A stretch of 64,000 bases of DNA, from assembly GCA_017165825.1 (NCBI GenBank), contig CM029380.1, forward strand, positions 3,306,243 through 3,370,242, read 5' to 3'. Below the pieces are notes generated by a model. It saw only the letters and a program-made list of their open reading frames with translations. It did not search any database and was not told the origin of the DNA. Made by a program: the position numbers and the translations under genes. This DNA comes from Hepsetus odoe. Taxonomy: Eukaryota; Chordata; Actinopteri; Characiformes; Hepsetidae. How positions within the stretch are numbered: position 1 is the stretch's first letter; the number at the start of each line of letters is the position of its first letter. Below, in pieces: positions 53,981 to 64,000 of the stretch.

Positions 53981-55195
53981 AGTATTTTAGCTATTTAACT
54001 TCTCAGAATAGCTTTATTTATTCATTGACTTATTTATCATGAAACAAGGATTAAAGGATCCACTTAAAATTGGGGTTTAAGATCAAATTTCTAACGCAAA
54101 GAAATATTATTCGATACATTGCTTGCATTTGACATCTTGTCCCTTCGCCAAGAGATCGTTTATTTAGTCTTCTCCAGAATTCACCTGATTTAGAGCGAAC
54201 CCCCTTGACGAGCCGTTATAATAGAGTTTAATTTCTGAATCTTAGAATGTAGACTTCTGAAAAAGAAATATCACTGTATCTTAATAAGGGCAAGCCCAGA
54301 GTAGACTATATCTCTGAAAGGGATCCGTTTAACCTAATAAGAGCATATGTGGGAGTGACATGGAGGCCTTATTCTAGCTGATAAGATCATGTGATACTCT
54401 TTCATTTTCTCAAACCCACCGCAGCTATTCAAGATTCCACTCAATGGTCCAAAAGAGACGAGATGAAAGCGTCGATGAAAGCCGGTTGTCAAATATTTAT
54501 GAAGATATACATACTCTCCACAGACGAAAGGGAGCGCAAGGTGCTGCGGTAGCGTTTGATCGGGGTAATGGAGTCCGTTTAAGAAGCAGTGGGTGACAGG
54601 GTAAGTCCCCGGGGCGACGAGCGCGCTAGTTTGATGTGATAATACGCGCTTGTGCCAGCCCTGTATGCCATATGCCCAGGCCTTCACTGGGGAGATTGGT
54701 GCAGATGGCAGAACTTGCTGTTAATAAGCAGGAAAGGGGGTCGGTGGGGGAGGGCGGGTGTCCCTGGTGCAACGCCCTGGTGATGTGCCCACCAATCACA
54801 CACCTCCAGTCAGGAACAACAGAGTCAGCATGTCTCTCTGCTCCTCTCTGGACCTCAAACATCCATCACAGAAAGCACAGTAGCAGGGCTGGAGGATCAT
54901 TTTTGCTAGTTCCTGGGAAAGTGCCCCCGACCGAACTGCATGAAGGCCAAAGTTGTAGCACTGAGCTTAGAACTACAATCATCTAAACCCATTCAGGTAA
55001 AAATGTTGCAGCCTGTCTCATGTTCGTCTGTCTCTCATGGTTGCTGACACTGACCTACATTTCATTTAATAAAGGTTCCTGACACACGTCTACTGTCACA
55101 CTCTCTGGCCTGAAACTGATGAAAGTAGCCTTAATGATGAGTGACACTTCTCAGAATAAACCATGTTTTCATAGACATATAGATGTTATATAGAT
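53981..55195. other. Repeat-poor stretch
   Basis: No SINE or transposon. Frames of up to 117 codons at 54334-54986 have no motif and overlap one another on both strands. Confidence 0.4.
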
Positions 55196-55490
55196 TTACT
55201 CCTCACAGATTAGATGGACAGCTCAGGTTGCACGATTTGGAGACAGAGATAGAGAAGCAAGGTTGTGTTGGTGTGGACATGTCCAGAGGAGAGACGAGGA
55301 GCATATCGGGAGGAGGACGTTGAAGATGGAGCTGCCAGGAAAGAGGAAGACCAAAGCTGAGGTTCATGGACGTGATGAGAGAGCCCATGCAGGTGGTCAG
55401 GGTGAAACAGGAAGATGCAGAGGACCAGAAGAAATGGAAACAGACGATCTGCTATGGCGAGCCCTAAATGGGAAGAGCTGAAAAAAGAAG
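55196..55490 (+). pseudogene. Non-LTR retrotransposon ORF2, C-terminal fragment (copy 2)
   Basis: Broken frame: GHVQRRDEEHIGRRTLKMEL, PGKRKTKAEVHGRDERAHAG, GRCRGPEEMETDD and a GKS end, then an A/GAAGAA-rich end (AAAAAAGAAGAAG). The VQRRD..YIGRR.L.MELPG motif is conserved in the last part of reverse transcriptase ORFs of one fish non-LTR clade. Compared with copy 3 a frameshift alters the RFMDVVRED block. Confidence 0.75.
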
Positions 55491-56350
55491 AAGATACTAT
55501 GCTGTACTGTATGATATAGTGTTAACAATCAATCTAACAGGACACACCTGTGTAACAAACATCCCTCAGTCATGTGTTCCAACACTTTTGCTCACTTCGA
55601 GAACTGAGTGGTCAGAAACAAAAAGTCTCTAGATGCGAATGCCAGGATATTTAAAGCTGAAGATCAGATCTCACCTTCCATATTCACATTTTGTTCTCAA
55701 ACCCAAACGTCTTTAATTCAAAAACCGTTAAAGGAATAAATTGTCCTTGCTGTTTCAACACAGAAGGTTCTGCATTTGAGGTCACTTAGAAGTGGAGCTC
55801 AATGTTCCTCACTCAGTGTACCAGACAGAACGCAGCCATTTGAAACTGCAGCAGAAAGCAGCTACTGGTCGAGGGATTCTGCCTAATTTATTAATAAATA
55901 AAGTATTTTATGCGCTGTAAGCAGCATATTTGAGTAGAACTGGACCTTTATATTGGGCTGGGGTCTACATATCCCAGCGCTCACGGTTTAAAGGCTGTGT
56001 GATTACTGTTGTTATTTAAGTGAAAGTGAAAGTGAAATGTGAGTTAGTATCTTTAAAGTATTCTCTTAACTATTTGAAAAGTAACAGGATATTGAATACA
56101 CTTCAAACTTTCTGCATTCTGAATATGGATTCCTTATATTTGGATTCTGTTTCATCCCAGGCCTTATGAATCCTGACGAAATAAAGTAAAAGTCGTTACA
56201 TTTTGATGAAATATTTTGCAAAAACTAGAAATATGTCTTTTTAAGGAGATGATTTGATACAACACTAGCAGGGACATGAACTTACAAGGTTTTGAAAGCT
56301 GTTTTGGACTTTGGACTGGTGGCTGGAGCCTTTAACAGGGCGAAAGGCAG
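55491..56350. other. Unassigned stretch with SINE tail scrap
   Basis: A GTGAAAGTGAAAGTGAAATG tail scrap of the A family sits at 56020-56039. Otherwise nothing recognised. Confidence 0.4.
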
Positions 56351-56578
56351 AGAAGTGAAAGTAAAGTGAAATTGACTGTCATCGTGAATCGCAGTCCAGA
56401 GCACAAGAAGCTGCAACGAAATGCATCCACTGCATTAAAATCACACACAGTGCATTTGTGGGTGGCCATATCCAGTGCCCAGGGTGCAGTGATGAGGACG
56501 GTACCTTGCTCAAGGGTACCTCAGGGCAACATAATGGCAATCAAACCCACAAAATTATAATCCTCGGCCATCATCTCG
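56351..56578 (-). mobile_element. A-family SINE
   Basis: On the minus strand: CCTTGAGCAAGGTACCGTCC, TCATCACTGCACCCTGGGCA, GGATATGGCCACCCACAAAT and a CACTTTACTTTCACTTCT tail. The head is diverged. Confidence 0.78.
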
Positions 56579-57690
56579 AACCACAATCGCTGCACCAAAA
56601 AACCCGGGAATGCAGCAGGTGGATCTTTGTAACAGCTTTTAGCTGTCCAGCCATAGATGATCACTCACACCCACTGTCCCGGGACAGCCTGATATCTGAT
56701 ACTGGGCCCGGCAAGAGTTTTAAGATGTTACTTGTAAATTTCATTGCAGTATGAAGAACAGCCAACATCAGTACATCAGTACTTTACAGGCTTTACTGCT
56801 TAAAAAAGGTCCAAACTGATCCTTTCTTTCTATTTTTTTAAGCTATTTAACCATTAATGGCTCTCTTGACCTTTTGCTGGACTGTTCTAATAAAACCCCT
56901 GCACAGTCACTGTTTAAACAAATGCTGATTTTTCATTTTTATTCATCTTCAGAGCAGAAACGACCATTTTATTATTTTTTTCTGCTCATGCTACTTTAAA
57001 GAGCTACATTCTGAGTGCCGACTGTAAAGCTGATATGCTATGGAATTACGTAAAGAAGGATTTTCAGTGCCATTAACCTGACTTACCTTATACGTTCCTT
57101 TATGTACTTTCATCCCAAATGATTGTGGACCATTTCTATTTCTGGTCCCTTCATCCTGTTAAACCAGACTGGCCTTCCATTGAACACTGGCTTTCCTTTG
57201 TACCTGCAGAACCCCAATTGTGTGCATTTGTTTGTTCGCGTGACATTGACTTCATGTTAAATGCATCAACAAACGCAGCACAAAGAAACTCATTACAGAA
57301 GCTGTGGCCCAGAGCGCTTCTTAGAATTACAAAGAGAAACTGTGCAATGGCCTACCTGCCTGCTCCAAAGCAGCAATGGAGCAGGTGATTAGCATAGGAG
57401 TTTGAAATATTAACTAGTTCTGTTCACTCTGCCCCGTGTAGACAACTTACGTTGCATTTTAACGGCTTCCAAACGTTCCATTTGTTTCTACTCAGAAGTA
57501 TCTGCGAGGAAAGACCTTCACCTCCTTTTTAGCCATTGACATTAAACTCCTAATTCTTTTCTCGGGTTTAATTCCAAGCTGTCCTGTTGGTTCAGCTCCT
57601 GGATGGTCGTAATGTGTTCATTGTGGGGTTTTAGCCGAACTAAAGGATCCTGGAAGAGAAGAATAAAGGTGTATGTATGGATGGTGGACT
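56579..57690. other. Repeat-poor stretch
   Basis: No recognised repeats or gene. An 89-codon frame at 57119-57388 has no motif. Confidence 0.4.
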
Positions 57691-57930
57691 AATACGGTGG
57701 CCTAGTGGTTCGGGAGTCGCCCCAGATCGGAAGATTGTGGGTTCAATTCCCTCACCAGTAGGTTGCCCTCAGGGACCCTTGAGCAGGGTACCGTCCCCAT
57801 CACTGCTGCCCATGCATGGTGTTTGCATGGGTTAAATGCAGAGGTCCAATTTCATTGTGGTTCACTGTGTGCTGTGCTGTGACCTCGCAATGACAAGGGG
57901 TGTCACTTTCACTTTCTTTCACTTAGAAGT
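57691..57930 (+). mobile_element. A-family SINE, subfamily A1
   Basis: CGGTGGCCTAGTGGTTCGGG, GGGTTCAATTCCC, CTTGAGCAGGGTACCGTCCC, GTGACCTCGCAATGACAAGG, GTCACTTTCACTTTC. Confidence 0.86.
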
Positions 57931-59155
57931 TCTGCTGCAGTTCTATATTTCACTCAGCGCTGAAGGAGATTTTGGGGGGTTTTTATTCAAGGGCTACTTT
58001 TTTCGTCTACTTCACTCCCTGTTTGACTGACTTTTAGGAGCTTTTGCTTGATGTAGGGCTTCAAGGCTGAATGGGCCCTGAAGTGTTGGAGTATGGTGAC
58101 CCAGTAACAGGATAAAAGTGACCACAAAAGGCAGAAATGAGGCAAAAATACACTATAAGAGGTTTTGCGATAGCACCTGATTTTCCTTTCTCTATTTTGA
58201 AACTATAGAATATATATGCTATATAGGATATATATTTTTCCCATTTTTTTCACTGGATTCTATTGAACTACTTTTAGGATTTGTGTGAAACTACTTCGGG
58301 TTTTTCTGATGTAGAAACACAGAAAATTCTAAATTGCCGATATAGAATATCATATGAATATCATTTACGCTTTTGTCAGATAAAAATAACATGTGTTAGA
58401 AATGATCGTGCAGACAACTGTGAGTCAAGGCCATTAGGCTTGCGTTCATTTCTACAGCATTCAAGAGAAGCTCAGCTCCAGCTATGCTGCAACCATCTCT
58501 CCCACATCCAGCACTTCAATGAAAAAGCTCCATCACCCTTTGAACAGATTATTGAGACAATCCCATGGTTTAAAATCCTCACCCTGGTGTTCTTCACCAC
58601 TACCGATAAAGCACGGAGGCCCGGGACACTGGGGTGCACGTCCCTCAGCAGCCTTACAAGAGAAAGACAGGCTCTTTTTTGGGGAGATGCGGAGCATGAA
58701 TCAGCAAGGGTGGAAAAAAATTGAAGAAATAAATATATAAAAATGAAAAAATAGAGCCAAAGAAGCTTTCGTCCCGTTTTTTTTTTGTGTGTGTGTTTTT
58801 TTTTTGTTTACTAGTGAGTGTTTCGAGCCTGCCTGAGCTGCAGCTCCATCGACTGTATTGAATCCAGACTCTGTAATGACTCTCCTCTTCAAAAAATGAA
58901 GACACTCTTCAGAAAACTCCGCCATGACTTTTTCTAAACGTTACATCTCTCAGATGGTAATAGGTTAGGGGGAAAATGTGGAACAAATTTCAGGAGAACT
59001 GCTGGACTGATTTTCCTCAAAGGCGGAGCATTTTCAAGCAATTTTCTGAATTGCAGATCACTTAGTAAGAGTTAAGTTTATGGCCCAGGATTTTCTGTAC
59101 ATTTTTCAGAAGTTCCTGCTAATTTTTTTAGAACTTTATTCCAAAGATAAAGCCA
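57931..59155. other. Unassigned stretch
   Basis: AT-rich. The 147-codon frame at 58281-58724 is the longest non-repetitive one here, but I recognise no motif and the composition is unremarkable. Low-complexity T and AT runs at 58200-58240 and 58775-58805. Confidence 0.4.
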
Positions 59156-59393
59156 GGCAGCGGTGACCTAGTGGTTCGGGAGTTGCCCCAGATGGGAAGA
59201 TTGTGGGTTTGATCCCCTCACCAGTAGGTTGCCCTGACGTACCCTTGGGCAAGGTACCATCCCTGTCACTGCTCGCCGGGCACTTTCAATTGCTGCACGT
59301 GTGTGTGTGTGGGGGTGAAATGCAGAGGTTGAATTTCTTTTGTGTTCTGCTGTGCTGCATTTCACAATGACAAGGGTAGTCACTTTCACTTTC
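59156..59393 (+). mobile_element. A-family SINE, full length
   Basis: GGCAGCGGTGACCTAGTGGT, GGGTTTGATCCCC, CCTTGGGCAAGGTACCATCC, CATTTCACAATGACAAGGGT, AGTCACTTTCACTTTCTC. Confidence 0.86.
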
Positions 59394-59527
59394 TCAATAC
59401 TATGCTAAAAATTGTTATAAACCTCGAAAATGGAATGAAGCGAATGAAATGGAAATGCTCATAAAAGAAGAAAATACAACTCATAAAATAAAAACTAAAC
59501 CTCAAAAGTAAATAAAACGAAACTAAA

Positions 59528-59760
59528 GGGCATTACGGCCCTGGAGTGTTCGACACTTTCTCCGCAAAGAAGGTTTAGGGTTAGATTCCCGATCGGGACA
59601 GCATGATTGAATGTTTTCCCTCTTTTCTTTATGGAGTCCCTCAAGGTTCTTCATTTTCTTCCCAAAATCCAAAAACCTGCAGGTGGTTCAGACATTAGGA
59701 CGGACCATCACAACCCTGGTTAGGATAAGTGGCTCAGATAACGGGTGGATAGGTATTATG
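59528..59760 (+). mobile_element. B-family SINE, degraded
   Basis: AAGGGCATTACGGCCCTGGA, GGGTTAGATTCCC, TTTCTTTATGGAGTCCCTCA, CCAAAAACCTGCAGGTGG, GGTTAGGATAAGTGGCTCAG then GGGTGGATAGG tail. Confidence 0.6.
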
Positions 59761-60284
59761 CAAAAAGTACAATCATTGAATATATAAACGTAGTGAAAAC
59801 TTGTTTCCTACGGAGGATATTACACTTAGAAACAAGACAAGGGATGCTCAGAATCTTGTAAGACTGTATATAACATTCAGCACCACTCTGGTCCTACAAG
59901 CTTTAACACATTGCTGCACACTTAAAGTATCGTCCATTAAACGATGATTCAATAGCATTGCTCCAACAATCACTTTTTGGTTCCCTTGCTTCATATCTGG
60001 CACGTTATTTTATGAGAACACACTGATCTATACTGCCCTCCTCTTTCTGACAGCACATCCTGATTGGTCACATGAGTATTTAATGGTCAGTGCACTGCGG
60101 GGGCTTGGAGAGAACAGGATGATGGTCTCGTTTAAAAAAACCGAGTAGGACCGAGTAGGACTGTGCATACATCCAGGATCTGTGGATGTGGCACGTCCTG
60201 CTTCTGGCAGGACTTGCGCTCCTGAGATTGTGATCTGTGGAGTAGCAGGGATACCTGCAAACCTGTTAACATTCTGTAGACGAC
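59761..60284. other. Unassigned stretch
   Basis: Nothing recognised apart from the AGGACCGAGTAGGACTG tandem at about 60140-60165. Confidence 0.4.
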
Positions 60285-60545
60285 ACTCGCAAGGAGTAGC
60301 TCAGTCACCAAAAAGGGAAAGGTTCTGAGTTTGACTCCTTGTCTGGGTTTGTATGTTCTCCTCATGTTTGTGTGGGTTCAAGTTTCGTCCTACTGTCCCT
60401 GCATGGCAGGTGCACTGGAGAAGGTTTAGGTGAGACTGTGTGTAAATGGATGACCAGTCCAGGTTTTCTCCTCCCTGTGAGCACTGGGACAGCCACACCA
60501 CCCATGACCCTACTCAGGAAATGGGGAAGAAAAAATATTTCCTTC
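60285..60545 (+). mobile_element. B-family SINE, diverged
   Basis: GAGTAGCTCAGTCACC head, GTTCTGAGTTTGACTCC B box, GTATGTTCTCCTCATGTTTG core, GCATGGCAGGTGCACTGGAG, GACCAGTCCAGGTTTTCTCC, TGTGAGCACTGGGACAGC. Confidence 0.65.
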
Positions 60546-60609
60546 AGCTACTGACAAAATTGGCGTTCATAATAATGAGACCGACCCTTGAGAGATCTTA
60601 ATGTTCTGA

Positions 60610-60805
60610 ATAAATGCTGTTGCCTCATATTACGAAGGTTCTGGGTTCATGTCCCAGTTTGGAAAGCCTAAATCCTTTGTGTCTGAATGCGTCTCCCCAA
60701 ATCTGCATGGGTTCAGTCTGGACTTCTGGACCTCCTGCAGTTCAAATACATGCACGCCAGGTGATGCTACACAGTTTCCAGGTGTGACCGTTTGTCTGCC
60801 TGTAT
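60610..60805 (+). mobile_element. B-family SINE, diverged, 5' two thirds
   Basis: TGTTGCCTCATATTACGAAG, GTTCTGGGTTCATGTCCCAG, CTTTGTGTCTGAATGCGTC, ACATGCACGCCAGGTGATGC. Confidence 0.6.
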
Positions 60806-61087
60806 TCTTGTCCAAATTATAATTAAAATCAGTATGAATTTCTTTAGGTGAAGTTTCTGAAAGTGTTGAGATTAGAAAAAGGAGATAAAATGTGTGGGTT
60901 TTGGCACTTTTCCCAATATTTTAATCATTTACAAACCTGATATTTTCCACTGAATGGTTTGGACTCTGCTGTAATATGGTGTCACGCCAGCGTTTCACTT
61001 TAAATTAGACATGAACATTAAACATCATAAAGTTACTGGTAACGGCAGCACAGATGTATTAATGGACACAACCTGACATGCCAAGTC
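60806..61087. other. Unassigned spacer
   Basis: Nothing recognised. Confidence 0.4.
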
Positions 61088-61157
61088 ATGACATGGTTAT
61101 GACGTGGTTATGATGTGGTTATGATGTGGTTATGACGTGGTTATGACGTGGTTATGA
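61088..61157 (+). repeat. 11-bp minisatellite (GACGTGGTTAT), about 6 units
   Basis: ATGACGTGGTT units with GACG/GATG exchange. Same period as the large array at 45.9-46.7 kb, but unrelated sequence. Confidence 0.92.
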
Positions 61158-62110
61158 AGCAGGATTACCCCATTTTGACAGTACACCTATTTAGTATAGA
61201 GCGTTTCATATCCAGCTGCTCCGAAAGGCTTTGTTTTCCTCCTTATCATTCAGTTTTGCAGACTTTTAAAAATTAGTGGAAATTCGCTTTAATAGTATTA
61301 ATGCTATGTCTCATACAATAAGGTTGGTTTTTTATCCCTTCATTCCTGTGTCTGGTTCGTTTAAATGCACTGTGTGCCTGTACAACTGACGTCTGATGGA
61401 ATAGCATGGCGAATGAGCCTCTCCACAAAGATTAAAAAAAAAAAAAAAAGTGTCTGGAATCTGACAGATGTCATGCGTGTTGCCTGGGCAACAGCGTTTT
61501 ATTTCTTCTTTCCTGTACTGTGATTGATTCACTGCAGTGGGTACGCAGACGTTACAAATGAGTCAAAGAAATGAGTCCCTAGAAATTATTAATGCTGACA
61601 AATCTATTGACTGTTGCTGAACTGAGAAGAACGAAGGGATCGAGAAGCGCTCGGCGAAAGACTGCGCGTTCGAACAGAACGGGTGAACGAGTGGGAATGC
61701 GGCCAACAGCGCTCGACTCTGACTGCTGATTCTGGATCGGGTCTGCTGTCGTCCACCGATGAGCAAACCAGGCCTGGTCTACTTCCGTGTGGCGTGTGCT
61801 TTGATTTAAAGCCACATATTCCATCACTGGAATTACTCTCAGGGAATAAACAGCAGTGCGAGTGGGGTTTGTTGAGCGCGCTGCCACGCAGGAGGCCGAG
61901 CCTCGTCCATTTCTATAATGATGCCTCGCCTTGTGTTTCACCCCAAACAATGAAGGCCGTGACCTCGACTAAAAAAAGGCTCTTGCACACTTTAGAACTG
62001 TGGCCTTTATACTTAACAACACAATCCCTGACTTCAATACTCAAGACTACTATAGCTATGTTATGCGGGTTCGAAACTGACAAAAAGACAGGAGGCAGAG
62101 CTGGAGGTGT
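61158..62110. other. Repeat-poor stretch with X-box palindrome
   Basis: A GTTGCCTGGGCAAC palindrome at 61479-61492 fits the RFX consensus. The 160-codon frame at 61683-62165 has no motif and runs into a LINE relic. A poly(A) run at 61433-61449. Confidence 0.4.
61479..61492. promoter_or_regulatory. RFX X-box, perfect half-sites
   Basis: GTTGCC-TG-GGCAAC, a perfect dyad of the RFX class. Confidence 0.5.
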
Positions 62111-62412
62111 CAGATTTAAAGATGCTGAGATTTGCGTTGGGTGTGACGAGTATGGACAGGAGTAGAAATGAGTTTATTAGAGGAACAGCTCAGGTTGGAC
62201 GTTTTGGTGACAAAGGTAGAGAAGTGAGAGGAGTCCAGAGGAGAGACGAGGATTATATCAGGAGAAAGATGTTGAGGATGGAGCTGCCAGGCAAAGAGAA
62301 GAGGTTCATGGATGTGGTGAGAGAGGACTTGCTGGTGGTCGGTGTGAATGAGTAAGATCCAGAGGACATGAGGAAATGGAGACGGACGATCCGCGGCGGC
62401 TGCTCCTAAACG
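62111..62412 (+). pseudogene. Non-LTR retrotransposon ORF2, C-terminal fragment (copy 3)
   Basis: Frame: KMLRFALGVTSMDRSRNEFI and RGTAQVGRFGDKGREVRGVQ, RRDEDYIRRKMLRMELPGKE, KRFMDVVREDLLVVGVNE and stop. METDDPRRLLL follows in another frame. It overlaps copies 1 and 2 for the shared end and gives the longest piece of the family in this window. A few codons before GVQRRD are damaged. Exact LINE clade unassigned (RTE or Rex-like). Confidence 0.8.
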
Positions 62413-63364
62413 GACTTGTGTATTTTTCTTTGGTCTCCCCTCTGCTCTACTGGGAAGGCATGTGGAAACATTTCATGGCACCCTTGAGAACATTAGTTCT
62501 GGATCCCGAATGCCACTCCATCTTATCCCAGAGTAATTCCAGGGAATGCAGTTTCACAGCGAAGGATGAGGAGCTTTGTCCTCTAACTGACACTTATGGT
62601 GACCCTTGGCTCACCTGCTCCAACTCTCATAACTCACCATCAACGCTGCACGGGGATGATATAAGCTGTTATAAAAACACAAGTGAACTGTGTCAGCCCG
62701 GAAAGCTGTCTGAATACTTTTGGCCACACAGCATATTATATTTTATAAGCCTTTAAAAACGGGAGGTTCTGTGCTTTCTTCAGAATCAGGGACATTTCAA
62801 GTGGCATCATGGCTGAAGGCTGAATATTTTTCTGAATCTAAGCTTTTCGAGCCCTCTGCATCTGTAGCATCCTCTCACTCACCACAGATAATCATTCTGA
62901 AGCCGCTCCCTAAATCCGAAAGCGGTGGCTGTTTCTGTCGGTGTATATTGAGTCAGCAAGTTCTGACAATCTGAAGAAAATCGTCAGAGTCTGGGGAATC
63001 GAATTTGATGAAATTTACTTTTCGTTTACTCCAGATCTAATTCGAAACTACAATTAAAGCTAAAAGTGACCCAAATATTTCACCTTCCCAAAACCTCAAG
63101 CTGCTCAGACCACACCCAGCTCATGGTGGGTCAGAGTTGTTGGTTTAGGACAATGACTTAAAGAATGAATTAAACTACTGCTGACAAAACCAGGGCTGGA
63201 AAGGACTGATCTAGGATCAGATTTCTCCCTATTGATGAGGGTCATTGTGATAAATGCTGATTCTAGATCAGCCCTTCTGCTCCTGAGGCATTTCTAAAAT
63301 GATGTTTAGTTTACATTAAGTCAGAATAAATAACTCAGGAAGCAGATTTTAGACCCCCAATGTG
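62413..63364. other. Repeat-poor stretch
   Basis: No recognised repeats. A 126-codon frame at 62376-62756 begins inside the LINE relic and has no motif. Confidence 0.4.
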
Positions 63365-63582
63365 TTGCCAGGTGGCACTGTGGGTAGTGCTCTGGGTTCG
63401 AGTCCCAGCTTTCAGTCTCTGTGTCTGTGTAGGCTTCCTTTCCAATCCAAAGACATGCATGTCAGGTGGACCAGAGATGATGAATCTCCCTCTGTGTGTG
63501 AGTTTGTTTGTGCTGACCTGTCCAGACAGTTTCTCTTTCACTTTATTAGTGCTGGGACAGGCTCCCAGGGGGACACTGTGGC
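63365..63582 (+). mobile_element. B-family SINE, diverged
   Basis: CCAGGTGGCACTGTGGGTAG head, GGGTTCGAGTCCC B box, CAATCCAAAGACATGCATGT, CAGGTGGACCAGAGATGATG, GCTGACCTGTCCAGAC and TGCTGGGACAGGCTCCC. Confidence 0.75.
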
Positions 63583-64000
63583 AGTGCAGGGGCCGAGCAC
63601 AAGTCCCAGGCTGGGAGTGTAAGAAAAAAAAGGGGGACACACTGATATCATTTTTTGGTTCTTTCATCGAGCAGAACAAACATGGAGCGATCTTGGTGAG
63701 GATGAGACGAAAAATCAGAAGAAGGGACTCAAAGTCCAAGGCGAGAAAATATAACGGCGCCTTTCTTGCAGTTGGATTCACTGTCAGTGTGGTCCAAGCT
63801 GATTAGAGAGGACAAACATGTGAGCAGATAATGTTGTGCATTCTATCCATCTATCTATTATGAGTATTATGAGGCAGTTATGAATGCAGATGAGACTCGC
63901 AGTGGAATAATAACACACACCTCAGCTGCTGGATCTGACACTCCTCATAAATGTTTCAAGCCAATCACGTATCAAAAGGAATATTCCATGAGTCTTCAGA
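63583..64000. other. Unassigned end of window
   Basis: Nothing recognised. Both strands hold 148-codon frames across 63335-63806; both are built on the B SINE. Confidence 0.4.

Noticed and set aside
54334..54986. 117- and 116-codon frames on opposite strands
   Set aside because: They overlap each other and have no motif; probably chance in a G+C-richer patch.
58281..58724. 147-codon open frame
   Set aside because: Not repeat-derived as far as I can see, but there is no motif, splice context or homologue I know. A translated search would decide.
61683..62165. 160-codon open frame
   Set aside because: The last part runs through the LINE relic in a wrong frame, and the remainder shows no domain.
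63335..63806. 148-codon frames on both strands
   Set aside because: Both cover the B SINE at 63365-63582; opposite-strand frames of the same length show base composition, not genes.

Overview
The window looks like non-coding DNA from a bony fish (teleost-type) genome, with one recognisable protein-coding exon. Evidence for the host is (i) a Trk-family tyrosine kinase exon with a good splice acceptor, (ii) dozens of tRNA-derived SINEs, three of them with the structure of the fish V-SINE/Mermaid/DANA type, (iii) Tc1-like transposon remnants and (iv) abundant micro- and minisatellites. There are no bacterial-type operons, CRISPR arrays or rRNA/tRNA genes. I cannot name the species.

Layout. 1-218 is an old LINE/SINE 3'-end fragment, then two SINEs lie in what is probably the last intron of a Trk gene. 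The terminal coding exon is at 1332-1517 on the + strand and encodes the last 61 residues of a TrkC-like (ntrk3) receptor, ending in the PLC-gamma docking motif. A probable 3' UTR follows with AATAAA signals at 1659 and 2774. From about 3 kb to 64 kb I find no supportable gene. This fits the known placement of mammalian NTRK3, whose 3' side faces a large gene desert towards AGBL1 (synteny inferred, not shown here).

Repeats explain most structure. Family A: about 30 copies of a tRNA-headed SINE with a central CCTTGAGCAAGGTACC box and a CACTTTCACTTTCAC tail, in at least two subfamilies. Family B: V-SINE/Mermaid-like SINEs ending in TGAG or GATGG repeats. Family C: a chimeric SINE, A head joined to B tail, with the same junction in three copies. 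Family D: SINEs with the fish UnaSINE/L2-type tail (CTCTGGATAAGAGCGTCTGC). Family E: an interspersed element carrying a 69-bp minisatellite whose copy number differs between three copies. There are also three C-terminal fragments of one non-LTR retrotransposon, at least four Tc1-like remnants (one with about 135-bp terminal inverted repeats, one nested by SINEs), 34-bp and 11-bp minisatellites, AT-cored palindromes and many microsatellites.

Nearly all open reading frames in the window are accounted for by these repeats or are short, unrecognised and probably chance. No new coding system was found. The points most worth checking are the chimeric C SINE, the E family with its frame-keeping 69-bp repeat, a 92-bp inverted copy inserted into a SINE at 37.3-37.6 kb, the RFX-type X-box palindromes, and a few repeat-free stretches that could hold conserved regulatory elements of ntrk3.
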